From positions 1,488,001-1,552,000 of the forward strand of contig NZ_CP139148.1 in the NCBI RefSeq assembly GCF_034058155.1: 64,000 bases of DNA, given 5' to 3'. Source of the DNA: Flavobacterium sp. KACC 22761 (GTDB lineage: Bacteria; Bacteroidota; Bacteroidia; Flavobacteriales; Flavobacteriaceae). Position 1 is the first letter of the stretch; every line of letters starts with the position of its first letter. Below, in pieces: positions 7,581 to 19,100 of the stretch. Below the pieces are notes generated by a model. That model worked only from the letters and a program-made list of their open reading frames with translations, was not told where the DNA came from and did no database searches. The position numbers were made by a program, and so were the translations under genes.

Positions 7581-8546
7581 CTACTTCTTATCAATCTTAA
7601 CTGATTTTATAATTGCTTCAAGATCGAGCATTAAATCGCGTTCTTGATTCGAAGGTGAATAGCAAAAACCTTCAATTACTAAAATTCGGTTATACTTTTC
7701 GTCTATGATTGCATAATTGATGAAAGGTCCTGCCATAAAATCATTGCGCATTTCCCAAGTTCCTTTTGTTTCATAGGCTTTTTTACCATCTAATTGCATT
7801 ACGGTAAAATATGGCGCATAAGCTTCTCCTGTTATCATTCGGGTTTTGGGTTCTCTTCCTTTGATATATTCTCCAACAGAATCTCTCATTTTGATAATAT
7901 CGGCAACAACATTTGATTTTTTGAAAGAATTAAGCGGAATTTGGTAAATCAGTAAACTCGTATTGCCACTGATAATGTTTTTCTTGAGCCAAATAAAATT
8001 CTTTTTGTGGAGCATGTATTCATAACCAACTGGAATTTCAAGCGTTGCATGAAACTTGTTTTTGATAATAGCTTGATTCATCAAAGATTTGCTATTATCC
8101 TCTTGGATTTTTTGAATTTCCGCCTCATGAATAATTTTAATCATTTGAGCCGAATTAAGTTCGATGCTGCAAATAATATCATCTACAGATCGTCCGTAAA
8201 TTCGAAAAGTATTGTGAGGAAGTTTTTTGCTTCTGATAATTTCAAACTTATCAGTTGCGGCTTTTTTGACAACAATTATGCTTCTGCTGTCTGTAACAAA
8301 ACCTTCGAGCAAACGAGCGGGATATTGATTGATTGTAAAAAGCGGTTCTTCTTGGGTCAATCCCCAAACTGGCGAAGCAAATTTATTTCTGATGGTGTCG
8401 CCCACTTCTCCGTACCACAACTGATCGTCGATGATAACAGAAATCGTGTTGGCTTTACCCGAAACAGGTTGAGTCTGTTTGTCTGTTTTTAGGCATGAAA
8501 CCAATAAAAACGGAACTATTAGAAATAAAAAAAGGGTTTTATTCAT
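7581..8546 (-). CDS. DUF4837 lipoprotein
   Basis: 321 residues with a lipoprotein signal peptide ending LLVSC (Cys at about 18). The body matches the flavobacterial DUF4837 family (ISVIIDDQLWYGEVGD near the N-terminus, GTWEMRNDFMAGPFINY near 275). Function unknown. It lies 45 bases downstream of a LysM/lytic transglycosylase gene on the same strand, an arrangement suggesting a cell-envelope role. A possible -7 box TAAATTTG lies at 8571-8578 in that short gap. Confidence 0.87.
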   Translation of the reverse strand: MNKTLFLFLIVPFLLVSCLKTDKQTQPVSGKANTISVIIDDQLWYGEVGDTIRNKFASPVWGLTQEEPLFTINQYPARLLEGFVTDSRSIIVVKKAATDKFEIIRSKKLPHNTFRIYGRSVDDIICSIELNSAQMIKIIHEAEIQKIQEDNSKSLMNQAIIKNKFHATLEIPVGYEYMLHKKNFIWLKKNIISGNTSLLIYQIPLNSFKKSNVVADIIKMRDSVGEYIKGREPKTRMITGEAYAPYFTVMQLDGKKAYETKGTWEMRNDFMAGPFINYAIIDEKYNRILVIEGFCYSPSNQERDLMLDLEAIIKSVKIDKK

Positions 8547-8570
8547 TTTTTTAATTTATGAAATAAAACC

Positions 8571-8578
8571 CAAATTTA
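8571..8578 (-). promoter_or_regulatory. Candidate -7 box of the DUF4837 gene
   Basis: TAAATTTG on the minus strand, 25 bases upstream of the start; no -33 TTG seen. Confidence 0.35.
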
Positions 8579-8591
8579 GATGATTTTTTTG

Positions 8592-10418
8592 TTATCCGTT
8601 TATTTTGAGTTTCATTCCGGGTTTAATATCTCCATCTTTAATACCATTCCATTTTTTAATATCTGAAATTGTAACTCCAGGATATTTTTTAGAAATGCTA
8701 TAAAGAGAATCTCCTTTTTTCACGTAATAATCTTCGCTAACTTTTTTAGACACAGCACTTTTCTTAAACGAATCAACTGATGCATTCGAAGCAATCGCTG
8801 TATTTACGTTTGCAGTTTCTTCAATTACTGGAACTTCCTTAGAAATCACTAATGTTTTTCCGATACCAATATTATTTGAAGTTAGACCATTAAGTTCTTT
8901 TAACTCCGCAATAGTCATACCGAATTTCTTCGCAACGTTCCCTAAATTATCTCCAGCCAACACAACATACTCTTGAGGAAGCGAATTCTTTTCTTTGTCA
9001 TCAGCAGCAGCGATCGCTTCTTCTGATTTTTTCTCTACAGCAGGAATTGATTTAGCATCCTTTGAAATTTTTGATGGATCAACATCCGACTTGATTTTTA
9101 ACGTTCTGCCTAATGCGACATTATTTGATTTTAAATTATTCCATTTCTTTAAATCGGCAATATTTACATCGTATTTATCTGCAATGGCACCCAGATTATC
9201 ACCTTTTTGAACTTCATACATTTGAAAATCCGAATTGATTTTCTCTGGTTGCAACTTCACTTTAGGCGCAACTTTTACAGCCAACTTTGATGGTAATGTG
9301 CGAATTGTTGACATATGATCAACATAGGCATAAATTTGTTTTTCATTTGAAACAAAAGTGGCGATTTTGTCTTTTGGCAACCGCAGACAATGCTGTTCTC
9401 CTTGATAATAAGGCACCACATTCAATTTATAAGAAGGATTTAAAAGCTGAATTTGAGATTGTGGCATATCAAGCAAATCTGCGATTTGTTTGAATGTCAT
9501 TTCTTTTTTGATATTTAAAGTATCTGTTTCGAAGTTTTTTACAACAGCTCTTTCGGGATTGATTCCGTGCTCTTTATGATATTCAAAAAGATACATTGTC
9601 GCATAAAAAGCAGGTACATAACCTTGAGTCTCTTTAGGAAGATTGCTGCGAATGTCCCAGTATTTTGATTGTCCGCCAGAACGACGAATTGCCTTAGTAA
9701 CATTTCCAGGTCCTGAATTGTAAGAGGCCAAAACTAGTTCCCAGTCACCAAAGACTTCAAACATTTTGGTCATGTATTCGCTTGCTGCTGCTGTAGCTTT
9801 CATTGGGTCGCTGCGCTCATCAATATATGAATCGATTTTTAAAGCGTACTGTTTTCCAGTTCCATACATGAACTGCCAAAGTCCTGTAGCGCCCATTTTA
9901 GAAACTGCTTTAGGATTTAAAGCAGATTCTACAACGGCTAAATATTTGATTTCTAAAGGAACATTGTTTTTTGCAAATGATTCCTCGAAAATTGGGAAGT
10001 AATATTCGGATAAAGCCATTAATCGAGAAAACGATTTTTTACGATTCTTGAGAAATGACTTTATTAAGTTTTCTAAACCTTGATTGTATTCAATGTGAAA
10101 CGGCGATTTTTCATTCATTGCCTGAAGTCGCTGTTTCAGCAAATCAGTAGGCAACTCTTCATCAACCGTAACATCTGAATTGATAGTTTGAATATCTTTT
10201 GTTAAATCATCGTAGATATCTAAACTTGTTAATTCTTTCATCCAAAGACTGTCTGCTTTTGCAGCCATGTCATTTTTCTTGAATGTGCTTTTAACCGAAT
10301 CTAAGTACGATAATTTTACTTCAGGCTTGATTTCAACTTCTGAAGATGCACTTTGCTGTGCAAACATCGTCATTGAAAAAAGAGCTGTCGCTACTATTGA
10401 TATTTTCCTTACAATCAT
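8592..10418 (-). CDS. MltD-like membrane-bound lytic murein transglycosylase with three LysM domains
   Basis: 608 residues from the ATG at 10416-10418, which begins a normal signal peptide ending MFAQQ; an upstream ATG at 10475 would add 19 residues. The SLT goose-type lysozyme-like domain spans about 145-270, with the presumed catalytic Glu at 164 (AVVESALNP) and the conserved GATGLWQFM and YNSGPGNV motifs. The C-terminal third holds three LysM repeats (YEVQKGDNLG, YVVLAGDNLG, YYVKKGDSLY) separated by Lys/Glu-rich linkers. This is the MltD architecture: it cleaves glycan strands of peptidoglycan with 1,6-anhydro product formation. Confidence 0.93.
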   Translation of the reverse strand: MIVRKISIVATALFSMTMFAQQSASSEVEIKPEVKLSYLDSVKSTFKKNDMAAKADSLWMKELTSLDIYDDLTKDIQTINSDVTVDEELPTDLLKQRLQAMNEKSPFHIEYNQGLENLIKSFLKNRKKSFSRLMALSEYYFPIFEESFAKNNVPLEIKYLAVVESALNPKAVSKMGATGLWQFMYGTGKQYALKIDSYIDERSDPMKATAAASEYMTKMFEVFGDWELVLASYNSGPGNVTKAIRRSGGQSKYWDIRSNLPKETQGYVPAFYATMYLFEYHKEHGINPERAVVKNFETDTLNIKKEMTFKQIADLLDMPQSQIQLLNPSYKLNVVPYYQGEQHCLRLPKDKIATFVSNEKQIYAYVDHMSTIRTLPSKLAVKVAPKVKLQPEKINSDFQMYEVQKGDNLGAIADKYDVNIADLKKWNNLKSNNVALGRTLKIKSDVDPSKISKDAKSIPAVEKKSEEAIAAADDKEKNSLPQEYVVLAGDNLGNVAKKFGMTIAELKELNGLTSNNIGIGKTLVISKEVPVIEETANVNTAIASNASVDSFKKSAVSKKVSEDYYVKKGDSLYSISKKYPGVTISDIKKWNGIKDGDIKPGMKLKING

Positions 10419-10528
10419 ATAACATTTTTTTAAAATCTTATAAATCATATATTTATAAGACATGTATTTTTGCAAAACTAAAAAGTTTAGTGTTTAAAAA
10501 TACGTAAAAAAATGTTAATTGTGATATT

Positions 10529-11716
10529 TTAGTCTAAAATTGCAGCAATTCCAGGTAAAACTTTTCCCTCAAGCATCTCTAGCATAGCTCCTCCTCCAGT
10601 TGAAACATAGCTCATTTTGTCTTCAAGACCAAATTGTTTTACTGCAGCAACTGAATCTCCACCTCCAACTAATGAAAATGCGCCATTTTTAGTAGATTCT
10701 GCAATAAAATCACCTAAAGCAATAGTTCCTTTAGCGAAAGTTTCCATTTCAAAAACTCCTAATGGACCATTCCATAAGATTGTTTTAGACTCTAAAATTA
10801 CTTTTTTGAAGTTCTCCAACGATTTTGGACCCGCGTCAAGACCTTGCCATCCGTCAGGAATTGCCGTTACATCAACAACTTGTGTATTTGCACTATTTGA
10901 GAAATCGTCTGCAGCAACTACATCAACAGGAATATGAACTTGAACACCTTTTTCTTTAGCTGCTTTTAAGATATCAAGCGCCAATTGCAATTTATCATCT
11001 TCGCAGATAGATTCTCCGATTTTTCCACCTTGCGCTTTGATGAAGGTAAAAGTCATACCTCCACCAATAATCATGTGATCAACTTTGTCTAAGATATTTT
11101 CGATCACTGTAATTTTTGAAGAAACTTTAGAGCCTCCAAGAACTGCAGTTACAGGTTTTTCACTGTTTTTCAAAACTTTATTCAAACTCTCGATTTCTTT
11201 TGCCAATAATGTTCCGAAACATTTATCATTTGGGAAAAACTGAGCAATAATTGTAGTCGAAGCGTGCGCTCTGTGAGCCGTTCCAAAAGCATCGTTTACA
11301 TAAATATCTCCAAGTGAAGCCAATTCTTTAGCGAAAGCTACATCTCCAGCTTCTTCTTCAGCATGAAAACGTAAATTTTCTAGCAATAAAACTTCTCCCG
11401 GTTTCAAAGCTGCTGCTGCATTCTGAGCCACTTCTCCAACACAGTTTTCAGCAAATTTTACTTGAACTCCTAAAATTTCAGAAGCCGTTTTTAAAATATG
11501 TTTTAATGAATATTTTTCTTCAGCACCTTTTGGTCTTCCTAAATGCGACATCAAAATCACACTTCCGCCTTGCGCCAAAATAGCATCAATTGTAGGTTTA
11601 GCCGCTTCAATACGTGTAGCATCAGTTACATTGAAATTTTCATCTAAAGGGACATTAAAATCAACACGAATAATGGCTTTTTTATTTTTAAAATCGAAAT
11701 CGTTTAAAGTTTTCAT
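10529..11716 (-). CDS. pgk: Phosphoglycerate kinase
   Basis: Glycolytic enzyme transferring phosphate from 1,3-bisphosphoglycerate to ADP. 395 residues, the usual length. Recognisable motifs are [10 protein letters not shown] at the N-terminus, MSHLGRPKG near 55-63, LLENLRFH near 112, [11 protein letters not shown] near 193, and the nucleotide-binding SLVGGGDS near 350. A -7 box TATATTTG lies at 11753-11760, 37 bases upstream. The gene is separated from the spr operon upstream by a terminator. Confidence 0.97.
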   Translation of the reverse strand: MKTLNDFDFKNKKAIIRVDFNVPLDENFNVTDATRIEAAKPTIDAILAQGGSVILMSHLGRPKGAEEKYSLKHILKTASEILGVQVKFAENCVGEVAQNAAAALKPGEVLLLENLRFHAEEEAGDVAFAKELASLGDIYVNDAFGTAHRAHASTTIIAQFFPNDKCFGTLLAKEIESLNKVLKNSEKPVTAVLGGSKVSSKITVIENILDKVDHMIIGGGMTFTFIKAQGGKIGESICEDDKLQLALDILKAAKEKGVQVHIPVDVVAADDFSNSANTQVVDVTAIPDGWQGLDAGPKSLENFKKVILESKTILWNGPLGVFEMETFAKGTIALGDFIAESTKNGAFSLVGGGDSVAAVKQFGLEDKMSYVSTGGGAMLEMLEGKVLPGIAAILD

Positions 11717-11752
11717 TTTTATTAATTTTTAGGTTTTTTTTCGAAAGAACAA

Positions 11753-11760
11753 CAAATATA
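11753..11760 (-). promoter_or_regulatory. Candidate pgk -7 promoter box
   Basis: TATATTTG on the minus strand matches TAnnTTTG; no clean TTG is seen at -33. Confidence 0.5.
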
Positions 11761-11901
11761 GGACTTTTACAGTACTAATAAATTCGGATAAACTAAAAAA
11801 TCGATAATTAAAAGAACGAAAACGTTATAATTTCACAAATAAATTGGTTTATTAAATATTAAACACAATTTTAAATACAAATTTCACATCTACTTAATCA
11901 T

Positions 11902-11939
11902 AAAAAAACCTTTCCTGTCTTGCAGAGCGACAGAAAAGG
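11902..11939 (-). terminator. Intrinsic terminator ending the spr operon
   Basis: Stem CCTTTCCTGTC (11909-11919) with GACAGAAAAGG (11929-11939), 11 bp with one G-U pair and a 9-base loop, followed on the minus strand by seven T (A-run 11902-11908). It sits 218 bases after the sprF stop. Confidence 0.8.
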
Positions 11940-11945
11940 CAAAAA

Positions 11946-12114
11946 AAAGCGAGTCACAACATTTTGTGTTTCGCATAAAGTGAAAATTTTGCTTTCATTG
12001 ATCAAATTTGATTTATCATTTTGACAATGCAAACTGATAACTATTCAAATTTAATTCTACTGTAAGTTTATTTCAAATTATTCGGCAAAAACACAAAATG
12101 TTGCGACTCGCTTT
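11946..12114. repeat. 26-bp inverted repeat pair between sprF and pgk
   Basis: The arm at 11946-11971 (starts AAAGCGAGTCACAACA) and the arm at 12089-12114 (ends GCGACTCGCTTT) are reverse complements over 26 bases with one mismatch, separated by 117 bases. The spacer is AT-rich and shows no ORF. It may be a long-range RNA stem in the sprF 3' UTR or the remnant of a small mobile element. Confidence 0.8.
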
Positions 12115-12156
12115 GTAATAATGGCTTATTTGGCCTAAGAAATGGTTTTGTTCTTA

Positions 12157-13131
12157 TTAATCGTGAACTGGACTCTGCGTACAAGGACAGTTACTGATAG
12201 CCTGCAAGAAATCAAAACCTATAGTTACTACGTGAGTACCTGTATTGTAATTTCCAAGATCGTTGAACATGACTTGGTATGAATATCCGAAGTAAAATCT
12301 AGATTTCATGAAACCTGCCATTGGTCCTACCGATAATGGTTTTGGAAACTGGTCATTCAACATACGATAAGAAACTCCAATCCAATAGTAATCTTCGTAA
12401 CGATTGTAGCGTCTGTATTTGAAGTTGAAATCGGTTGTTGAACGTTTATCACTTGCAAAATACTGGAAGAAGACAGATGGTTCATATTCAATTCTTCTAT
12501 TTTCACCATCGTTAAAAACATATCCAGTGTAAACTTGGTAGTTAGAAAGCAAGTTAGGCTCTACTCCACGATATTTATCTACATTTTTCTTTAGAACGTT
12601 ATTCGCATTGAAACTCAAATAAAAGTTCTTATAACGATACAATGCACTAAGGTCAAAGTTGTTGTTTCCTGTATAACGATTATCTGTTACCGATGGATCA
12701 AGAATTGGATGCTCAATTGTATTATTAAACTCATCGATATCAATTCTGAAACTGTTGAAGTTATACGAAATACCAAAAGACAGATACATTTTAGCATAAT
12801 AATCCAAAATCAAGTGATGCGCAAACGAAACTTTAGCACCAGTTTGTCTTGTGTACCCGTTTTTATCATTGTAAAGCGAAATTCCAACCCCTGAACGATC
12901 TAAGATTCTAAAATCGGCATATAAAGATTGGTTTTCAGGCGCATCTTTAATTCCGACCCATTGCGTCAAACCATTTGCTCTAATTCGAAGGTTATCTCCG
13001 ATACCGGCATAAGCAGGTGAAAGCACAAAAGGGTTATCAGCTAAATACTGCGTAAAAACTGGTAGGTTTAACTCTTGGCTGTAACTTGTTGTTACAGCCA
13101 TGAGTACTAGGGATAAAATAAACTTTTTCAT
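12157..13131 (-). CDS. sprF: SprF, PorP/SprF family type IX secretion membrane protein
   Basis: 324 residues from the ATG at 13129-13131, which starts a clean signal peptide (MKKFILS to SYSQ). An in-frame ATG at 13158 would add 9 residues but lies inside a stem-loop. The mature protein has the PorP/SprF signature (FTQYLADNPFVLSPAYAG) and alternating beta-strand character expected of an outer-membrane barrel. In F. johnsoniae SprF is required to bring SprB to the cell surface through the type IX secretion system but not for chitinase secretion. It directly follows sprB, whose C-terminus carries a type B sorting domain of the kind handled by PorP/SprF partners. Confidence 0.95.
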   Translation of the reverse strand: MKKFILSLVLMAVTTSYSQELNLPVFTQYLADNPFVLSPAYAGIGDNLRIRANGLTQWVGIKDAPENQSLYADFRILDRSGVGISLYNDKNGYTRQTGAKVSFAHHLILDYYAKMYLSFGISYNFNSFRIDIDEFNNTIEHPILDPSVTDNRYTGNNNFDLSALYRYKNFYLSFNANNVLKKNVDKYRGVEPNLLSNYQVYTGYVFNDGENRRIEYEPSVFFQYFASDKRSTTDFNFKYRRYNRYEDYYWIGVSYRMLNDQFPKPLSVGPMAGFMKSRFYFGYSYQVMFNDLGNYNTGTHVVTIGFDFLQAISNCPCTQSPVHD

Positions 13132-13146
13132 TGTAATAATTTTTTT

Positions 13147-13180
13147 AGATAACATCATTGGGGCTCAAATTTTGTTATCT
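13147..13180 (-). promoter_or_regulatory. Stem-loop at the sprB-sprF junction
   Basis: AGATAACA (13147-13154) and TGTTATCT (13173-13180) form a perfect 8-bp inverted repeat with an 18-base loop. The stem covers the sprB stop codon and the loop shows CCCC on the coding strand. It could influence sprF translation or protect the mRNA end; this is inference. Confidence 0.45.
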
Positions 13181-16100
13181 GTATAATGTGAAATGTCCAA
13201 CAAACTCTCTTGCATCTTTCTCGTCATTAAGTTTAAGAACATACCAGTAATCACCTGAAGGCAATTCTTCTCCATTGTATCTTCCGTCCCATTTTTGACC
13301 ATAGTGATATTTAGCAATTACACGACCATATCTATCGAAGATTGAGAATTCAAGGTTGTTGTAAATATTAGTACAACCAGGCCCCCAAGTATCATAAACA
13401 CCATCTCCGTTAGGTGTAAAGTAATTGTCTAAGCAAACATCAACATATATCGCTGGAACAGTGATAGTTTTCGTACAGCCATTTTGATCTCTCACTACTA
13501 CCACATAATCTCCAGATTTGTAGATTTTGTATGTGTTAGAAGATGTAAATGGTTCTCCGTTGAAGCTATACTCATAAGCTGGTGCTCCACCTGTTGCAGT
13601 TACTGAAATGATATTCATTTCAGGTTTACCTGCAGATAAAGCAAGTGTTAATGGCTGAATAGCTTTAATCTCAAAATAAGTATCTGCAGTACAGCCGTTA
13701 GTATGTCTTACAGTAATTTTGTGCTTACCTGGAGTAAGATTTGTAAAGACCTTATCGTTTACAAATTTTGCACCGTCTAAACTGTAATCAATTTGGCTAA
13801 GGTCAGCAAAACCTGGATCAACTTCAACCCTGTTTGCGTTAGCATTGTTCACACAGTCATAACTTACCTCATTCGTTGGATTAAGGGTTACTGCATCCGG
13901 CATAATGATATCGATAACATTCACACAGTTCATTGAGTCTTTGAAATAAACTTTGTGCGCTCCGCCTGACAGATTCGTAAAGTCAAATATTGATTGACCA
14001 ACCGCACCTTGCGTAAACGGACCGTTTTCTTTATCTAGACTAACACTGAATACAGGAGTACCTCCGCTGATTTCAACACTAAACGCTCCATCTTTATCAC
14101 CAGAACAAGCTTCAGGAATCATTGTATTTGGAACTAACGCTGCTTTAAGCAATGCTGGCTGCGTGATAGTGAAATCATGTAAAATGAAACATCCATTTGC
14201 ATCTTGAACAATAACTTGGTAATTGCCCGGTCTTAATTTCTCGAATACATGAACATCATCAAATTGATTCAAGTTTGGAGAAAGTGCATATTTAATAACC
14301 CCTGTTCCACCAGAAGCAAGAATCTCCAATTTACCATTGTTTTCACCAAAACATGTCACATTTGTAACCTTAAACTGAGCAGATACAGGCGTTGCTGGTT
14401 CTGTAATAATAATAGCTTTAGATGTAAATGTACAATCTTGGCTATCCACTTTCACGCTGTACGTTCCAATTGTAAGATTTTCAAATCTTCCTTCTGTCTG
14501 AGCTGGACGTATTACAGTTCCTGCACTATTTAACAATGTGTACTTGTAGTTTCCAAGACCACCTATCGCTTTAGCAACAATTACTCCTGTTGTTTCTCCT
14601 TGACATTTAACCACTGCATTTGTAACATCTAAGTCTAAAGTTAGAGGAACAAGAGGATCGATTTTAACTGCATTAGAAATAAATCCAACACAACCACTTG
14701 CATCTTTCACATAGTATTGATATGAACCAACTGGAACATCAAATGATACTGATGATGTAAATGATCCAATAACCGTTGCAAAATTAGCAGAAGTACTGTA
14801 TGTGTAAGGCGCTTTTCCTCCTTCTGCACTTAATGTAATTTGCGACAATGTTTGACATGTCTGAGCTCTTGAAAGCACTAACGTTGGTTTCACCTCTGTA
14901 GGCTCACTAATAACAATTGTTGCAGAAGTAGCCTCACAAGAGTATCCATCAGTCACTGTTACTGTATAAGTTCCAGCGCTTAGGTTAGAGAATACTCTAC
15001 CTGATTGTGGTCCTGAAACAATAACTGGATTTGCAGATACGATGTTCAATGTGTACATGTAGTTGCTTCCTTGTCCGCCTGTTGGCTGATTAACTGTAAT
15101 TACACCATCTTTATTTCCGAAGCATGATAACATTGACGCATTTGCACTCGCTGTAACCACTATAGGAGCAGGAACCACTAACTGAACGCTAGTTGTAGCA
15201 ATACATTCTTTTTCATCTTTAACATTGATTGTATAATTTCCAGCTGTTAAACCAGTAAATTCAAATTTATCAGAGTATGCAACATGAACTGTTGGACCTA
15301 CTAATTCGTATTGATAATTTGGACCCCATCCTCCAGTTGCTGAAGCAGAAATCACTCCATCATTGTTACCTGTAATACAAGTAATTTCAGACTTAGTAGT
15401 AGTTAATACTAACTGGTTTTGAGGCTGAACAATTGTAAATACATTAGTAACTGTACATTCTGGACTGTTTACCAATTTAGCCGTTACTGTATATTGACCC
15501 GCTCTTAAACCTGAAATTCTAACTGGCCCAGCAGTTGCAGAAGTTCCAGAACTTGGAACAGGACCTGCAATTGTGTATGTAAATGCACCTGCTTCATTTC
15601 CAGGATTCAATAGATTATCAACAAAAGTTAAATCAACACTTCCGTCAGTAGCTCCATAACATAACTCAACATTTACTGGCGTTACTTTGATTTCAAAAGT
15701 ATTAGCATCATTTACATAATGGTACGCTTTTATTGTACAACCTGTTGTTGGGTTAAATACTGTTATTTGATAGCTTCCAATTGCTAATCCTGCGAATAAT
15801 CCCGTTGGATTTGTCTGATTGAAAACTGTTCCATCTATACCCGCAATTGTATAAACTAATCCTGTTGGAGTTCCTCCAGTTGTAGCTACAGAAACCTGAA
15901 TAGTTTGGTTTGTAACACAAGTAATTGGAGCAACCACATTCACATTTAAATCATTCATTGTAATGAACGATCCAATTGTTATTGGAGCAGTTGTTGTAGC
16001 ATCACAACCATTGCTGTCTACTACTCTTACAGAGTAAGATCCACCAGCAAGGTCCGTTTCATCATAAACATTTGAACTGCTGCTTTGAACAACTTTTCCG

Positions 16101-19100
16101 TTTTTACTAAATTCATAAAGAATATAAGGCGCCGTTCCGTCAGAAACTGAATTAACAGTAATTCTTGCAAAGTTTGTAGTGTTTGTTCCTGCAGTACATC
16201 CGAAAGGTGTAACTGTTGGAGCATTTACTACAAGCGGACGAGGCTGGTTAATTCTTGTATCCACCTGAGCATTACAGCCTCTTCCTGAAGTTACTTTCAC
16301 TGTATAATCTCCTGCTTGAAGGTTATCAAAAACATTAGATTCTTGAGGACCTCTGCTCACCGCAACATTACCAGCAGTAGTTCCTGTTAAAGTGTATTTA
16401 TAGATTGGGTTGTCATTTACGCCTGGACCGCTTGGTGCCAAGTTAACAATGATTAAGCCATCAGAACCACCAGCACATTTCACATCTGTTTTCTGTAAAC
16501 TCAAACCTGTGATAATTGTTGGTGCTGACAATTCAACGGTAACAACATCTTTACATCCAGTTGTCAAATCCTCAACAGTTATTGTATGAGAACCTGCTGG
16601 CATGGTGTTGAATGATGCTGTTGTTCCAGCAACTACAGGAATATATGCACCTGAAGTATATCTATAGTTTCCAGATCCTCCAGTAGCTTTAGCTACGATT
16701 CGGCCGCTATTAGGGAAATCACAGCTTGGCAATTGCTGAACATCTAATTGTAAATCAAGAACACCTTGAATGTTTACTGCACCAGTTACGGTAACTGTAC
16801 ATCCATTTCCATCTCTAACTGTTACATCATAAGATCCTGAAGAATTTACTTGGAATGATGGGCTTGATTGGAATCCGCCACCAATACTGTATTCTAGAGG
16901 AGCTTTACCAGTTGCAGAAACAACAATCTCATAAGTTCCTGTTGCACTTGGACATTGACTCGTAACGTTTGCAGTTATTGCACTTGGAAGCGCATCAGTC
17001 AAAATGTTTATAGTTTGTGCCAAAGTATTACATCCGTTAAGATCTCTTACATAAACATCCCACGCAGTTCCTAAATTCGTATCAACTACTAATTTATTAT
17101 CCGTGCTGAATGTTGTCGGAGCACCCATTCCGCTAACTACCGCAGCATAACTGTAAGCTGGTGTTCCGCCCGCAGCTGTTACTGTAATAGTAGCGTTTTT
17201 ATTATTACAAGAAATATTTGTCGCGCTCATTGTAAAACTTAATGGAGCCGTTGGCTGATTAACTAAGAAGTTAGTCACATTATCTGTACATCCTGAAGTT
17301 CTATCTGTAACTGTGAACGTATAATTTGCAGCTGTTAATCCTGTATAAGTGATCACATCTCCTGTTTGAGTAAATGTTCCATTATTTGGAGACAATGCAA
17401 AATCATAATTTCCAGCTGTAATGTAATTACTTACTGTAAATGCAATTGAACCTGTTGTTCCACCATTACATAACACATCGCTTAATAATTGAGCGTCAAC
17501 ATTAATTTCGCTAGCTTTCTTAATTTCAATTGTATTTAATGTGCTGCAACCATTGTTGTCTGTAACTCTAACTATATAAGTTCCTGGCAATAAGTTAGCA
17601 AAACTTCCACTTGTATTTGAAGTTGCCGATGCTGCCGGCTGAATAATAGCATAATTGTATGGTGCAACACCTCCTGTTACTGAATTTACAGTCAGAGTAG
17701 CAACTCCGCCTGCAGTATTACAATAAATTGGCGAAGCCGTCATATTGAAATTCGCTGGAGGGTTGTAAGCTGGAACAGTAGCTGAACCAGAAACTCTACA
17801 TCCATTAGCATCTACTACAACATAGTTAATGGTACTTGCTGCGTTTATTGTATGTGCTTGCGAACTTCCAAAAGTCACACCATTGTCAAAACTATAACTA
17901 TATGGTGGAGTACCGTTACTTGCATTGATTGTAACAATTGCATCTTTAGCATTATTTGAAGAATCACAACCAAACTGAGTAACAACATTTGTCGCTGCTA
18001 ATGCGATCGGCTGACCAACAAATACATTTACTGCATTTGACGGACAATGTTTAGCATCTCTTACCAAAATTGAGTAAGTACCTGTTCCTAAACCTGTGAA
18101 AACATTTGAACTTACAAAAGGTTTACCGTTTATGCTGTATTCATAAGGTTGTACTCCATTTGAAGCATTAACCGTAATAGTACCATTCAAATCTCCCACA
18201 CAAAGTGCGTCTGCAACAACTGTTGCAAATGTTGGTGTCGTGATTGGTGTGACGATTACCGGAACAGAAACAGCTTGACAAGTTGAAGCATCTTGAACTC
18301 TAAATGTGTAAGTTCCAGGTGTACTAGTTACGAAAGGCAATGCTGTGACTGGTTTGTAAACACCACTATTATTAAGATCATATTCGAAGGCGTATGTTCC
18401 TGCGCCTGTACCTTGCGTTGCAGACAATGTAATTGTCGCATCATTAGATGTACAGTTCAAATCTTGTGTAAGAGTAGCTTGTATCAATAATTCTTGTCTT
18501 AATACATATGTAGCATGTGCTATACAACCATTACCATCTTTTATATAAAAGTCGTAAGTTCCTGGTGCATTCAATGTAAAGTTAGGACTAGCTTGATAAC
18601 CATTTCCAATACTGAACATTGGCGGAGCTACGATATCTGAATCTTGATGTCCATCAATTGTAATTGCCACTGGACCGCCAGTGTAACAATACACAGTTGC
18701 ATTAGGATTAATTGTTGGTGCATCGTCTTTTGTAATTGTTATATCACGTTTAAAAGAACAAATCAAATTCGCATCTTGAACATATACATCCCAATCATTT
18801 GAACCTAAATCATCATAAGCTAAAACTGCATAGTTATTGCTTGAATAATCTGAAGCTAGCGGAGTAACTCCGTCTTTAACAAATGCATATTTATAAGCTG
18901 GAGTCCCACCAGTTCCTTGAACAGTAACCACTGCGCCTAAGTAACAATTTGCTACTGTCTGAGAAACTATATTTAATCCTAAAACTGCAGGCGCATCAAC
19001 AACAACAGTTGCTGTATTAATACAAGTTGTAATAGCGTCTGTAACTGTAAGTGTATAAGAACCTGCTGGTAAATTAGTAACAGTAACTACATCACCCACT

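Noticed and set aside
10437..10459. CTTATAAA/TTTATAAG palindrome upstream of the lytic transglycosylase gene as an operator
   Set aside because: A short AT-only palindrome is expected by chance in such AT-rich DNA and no promoter elements support it.
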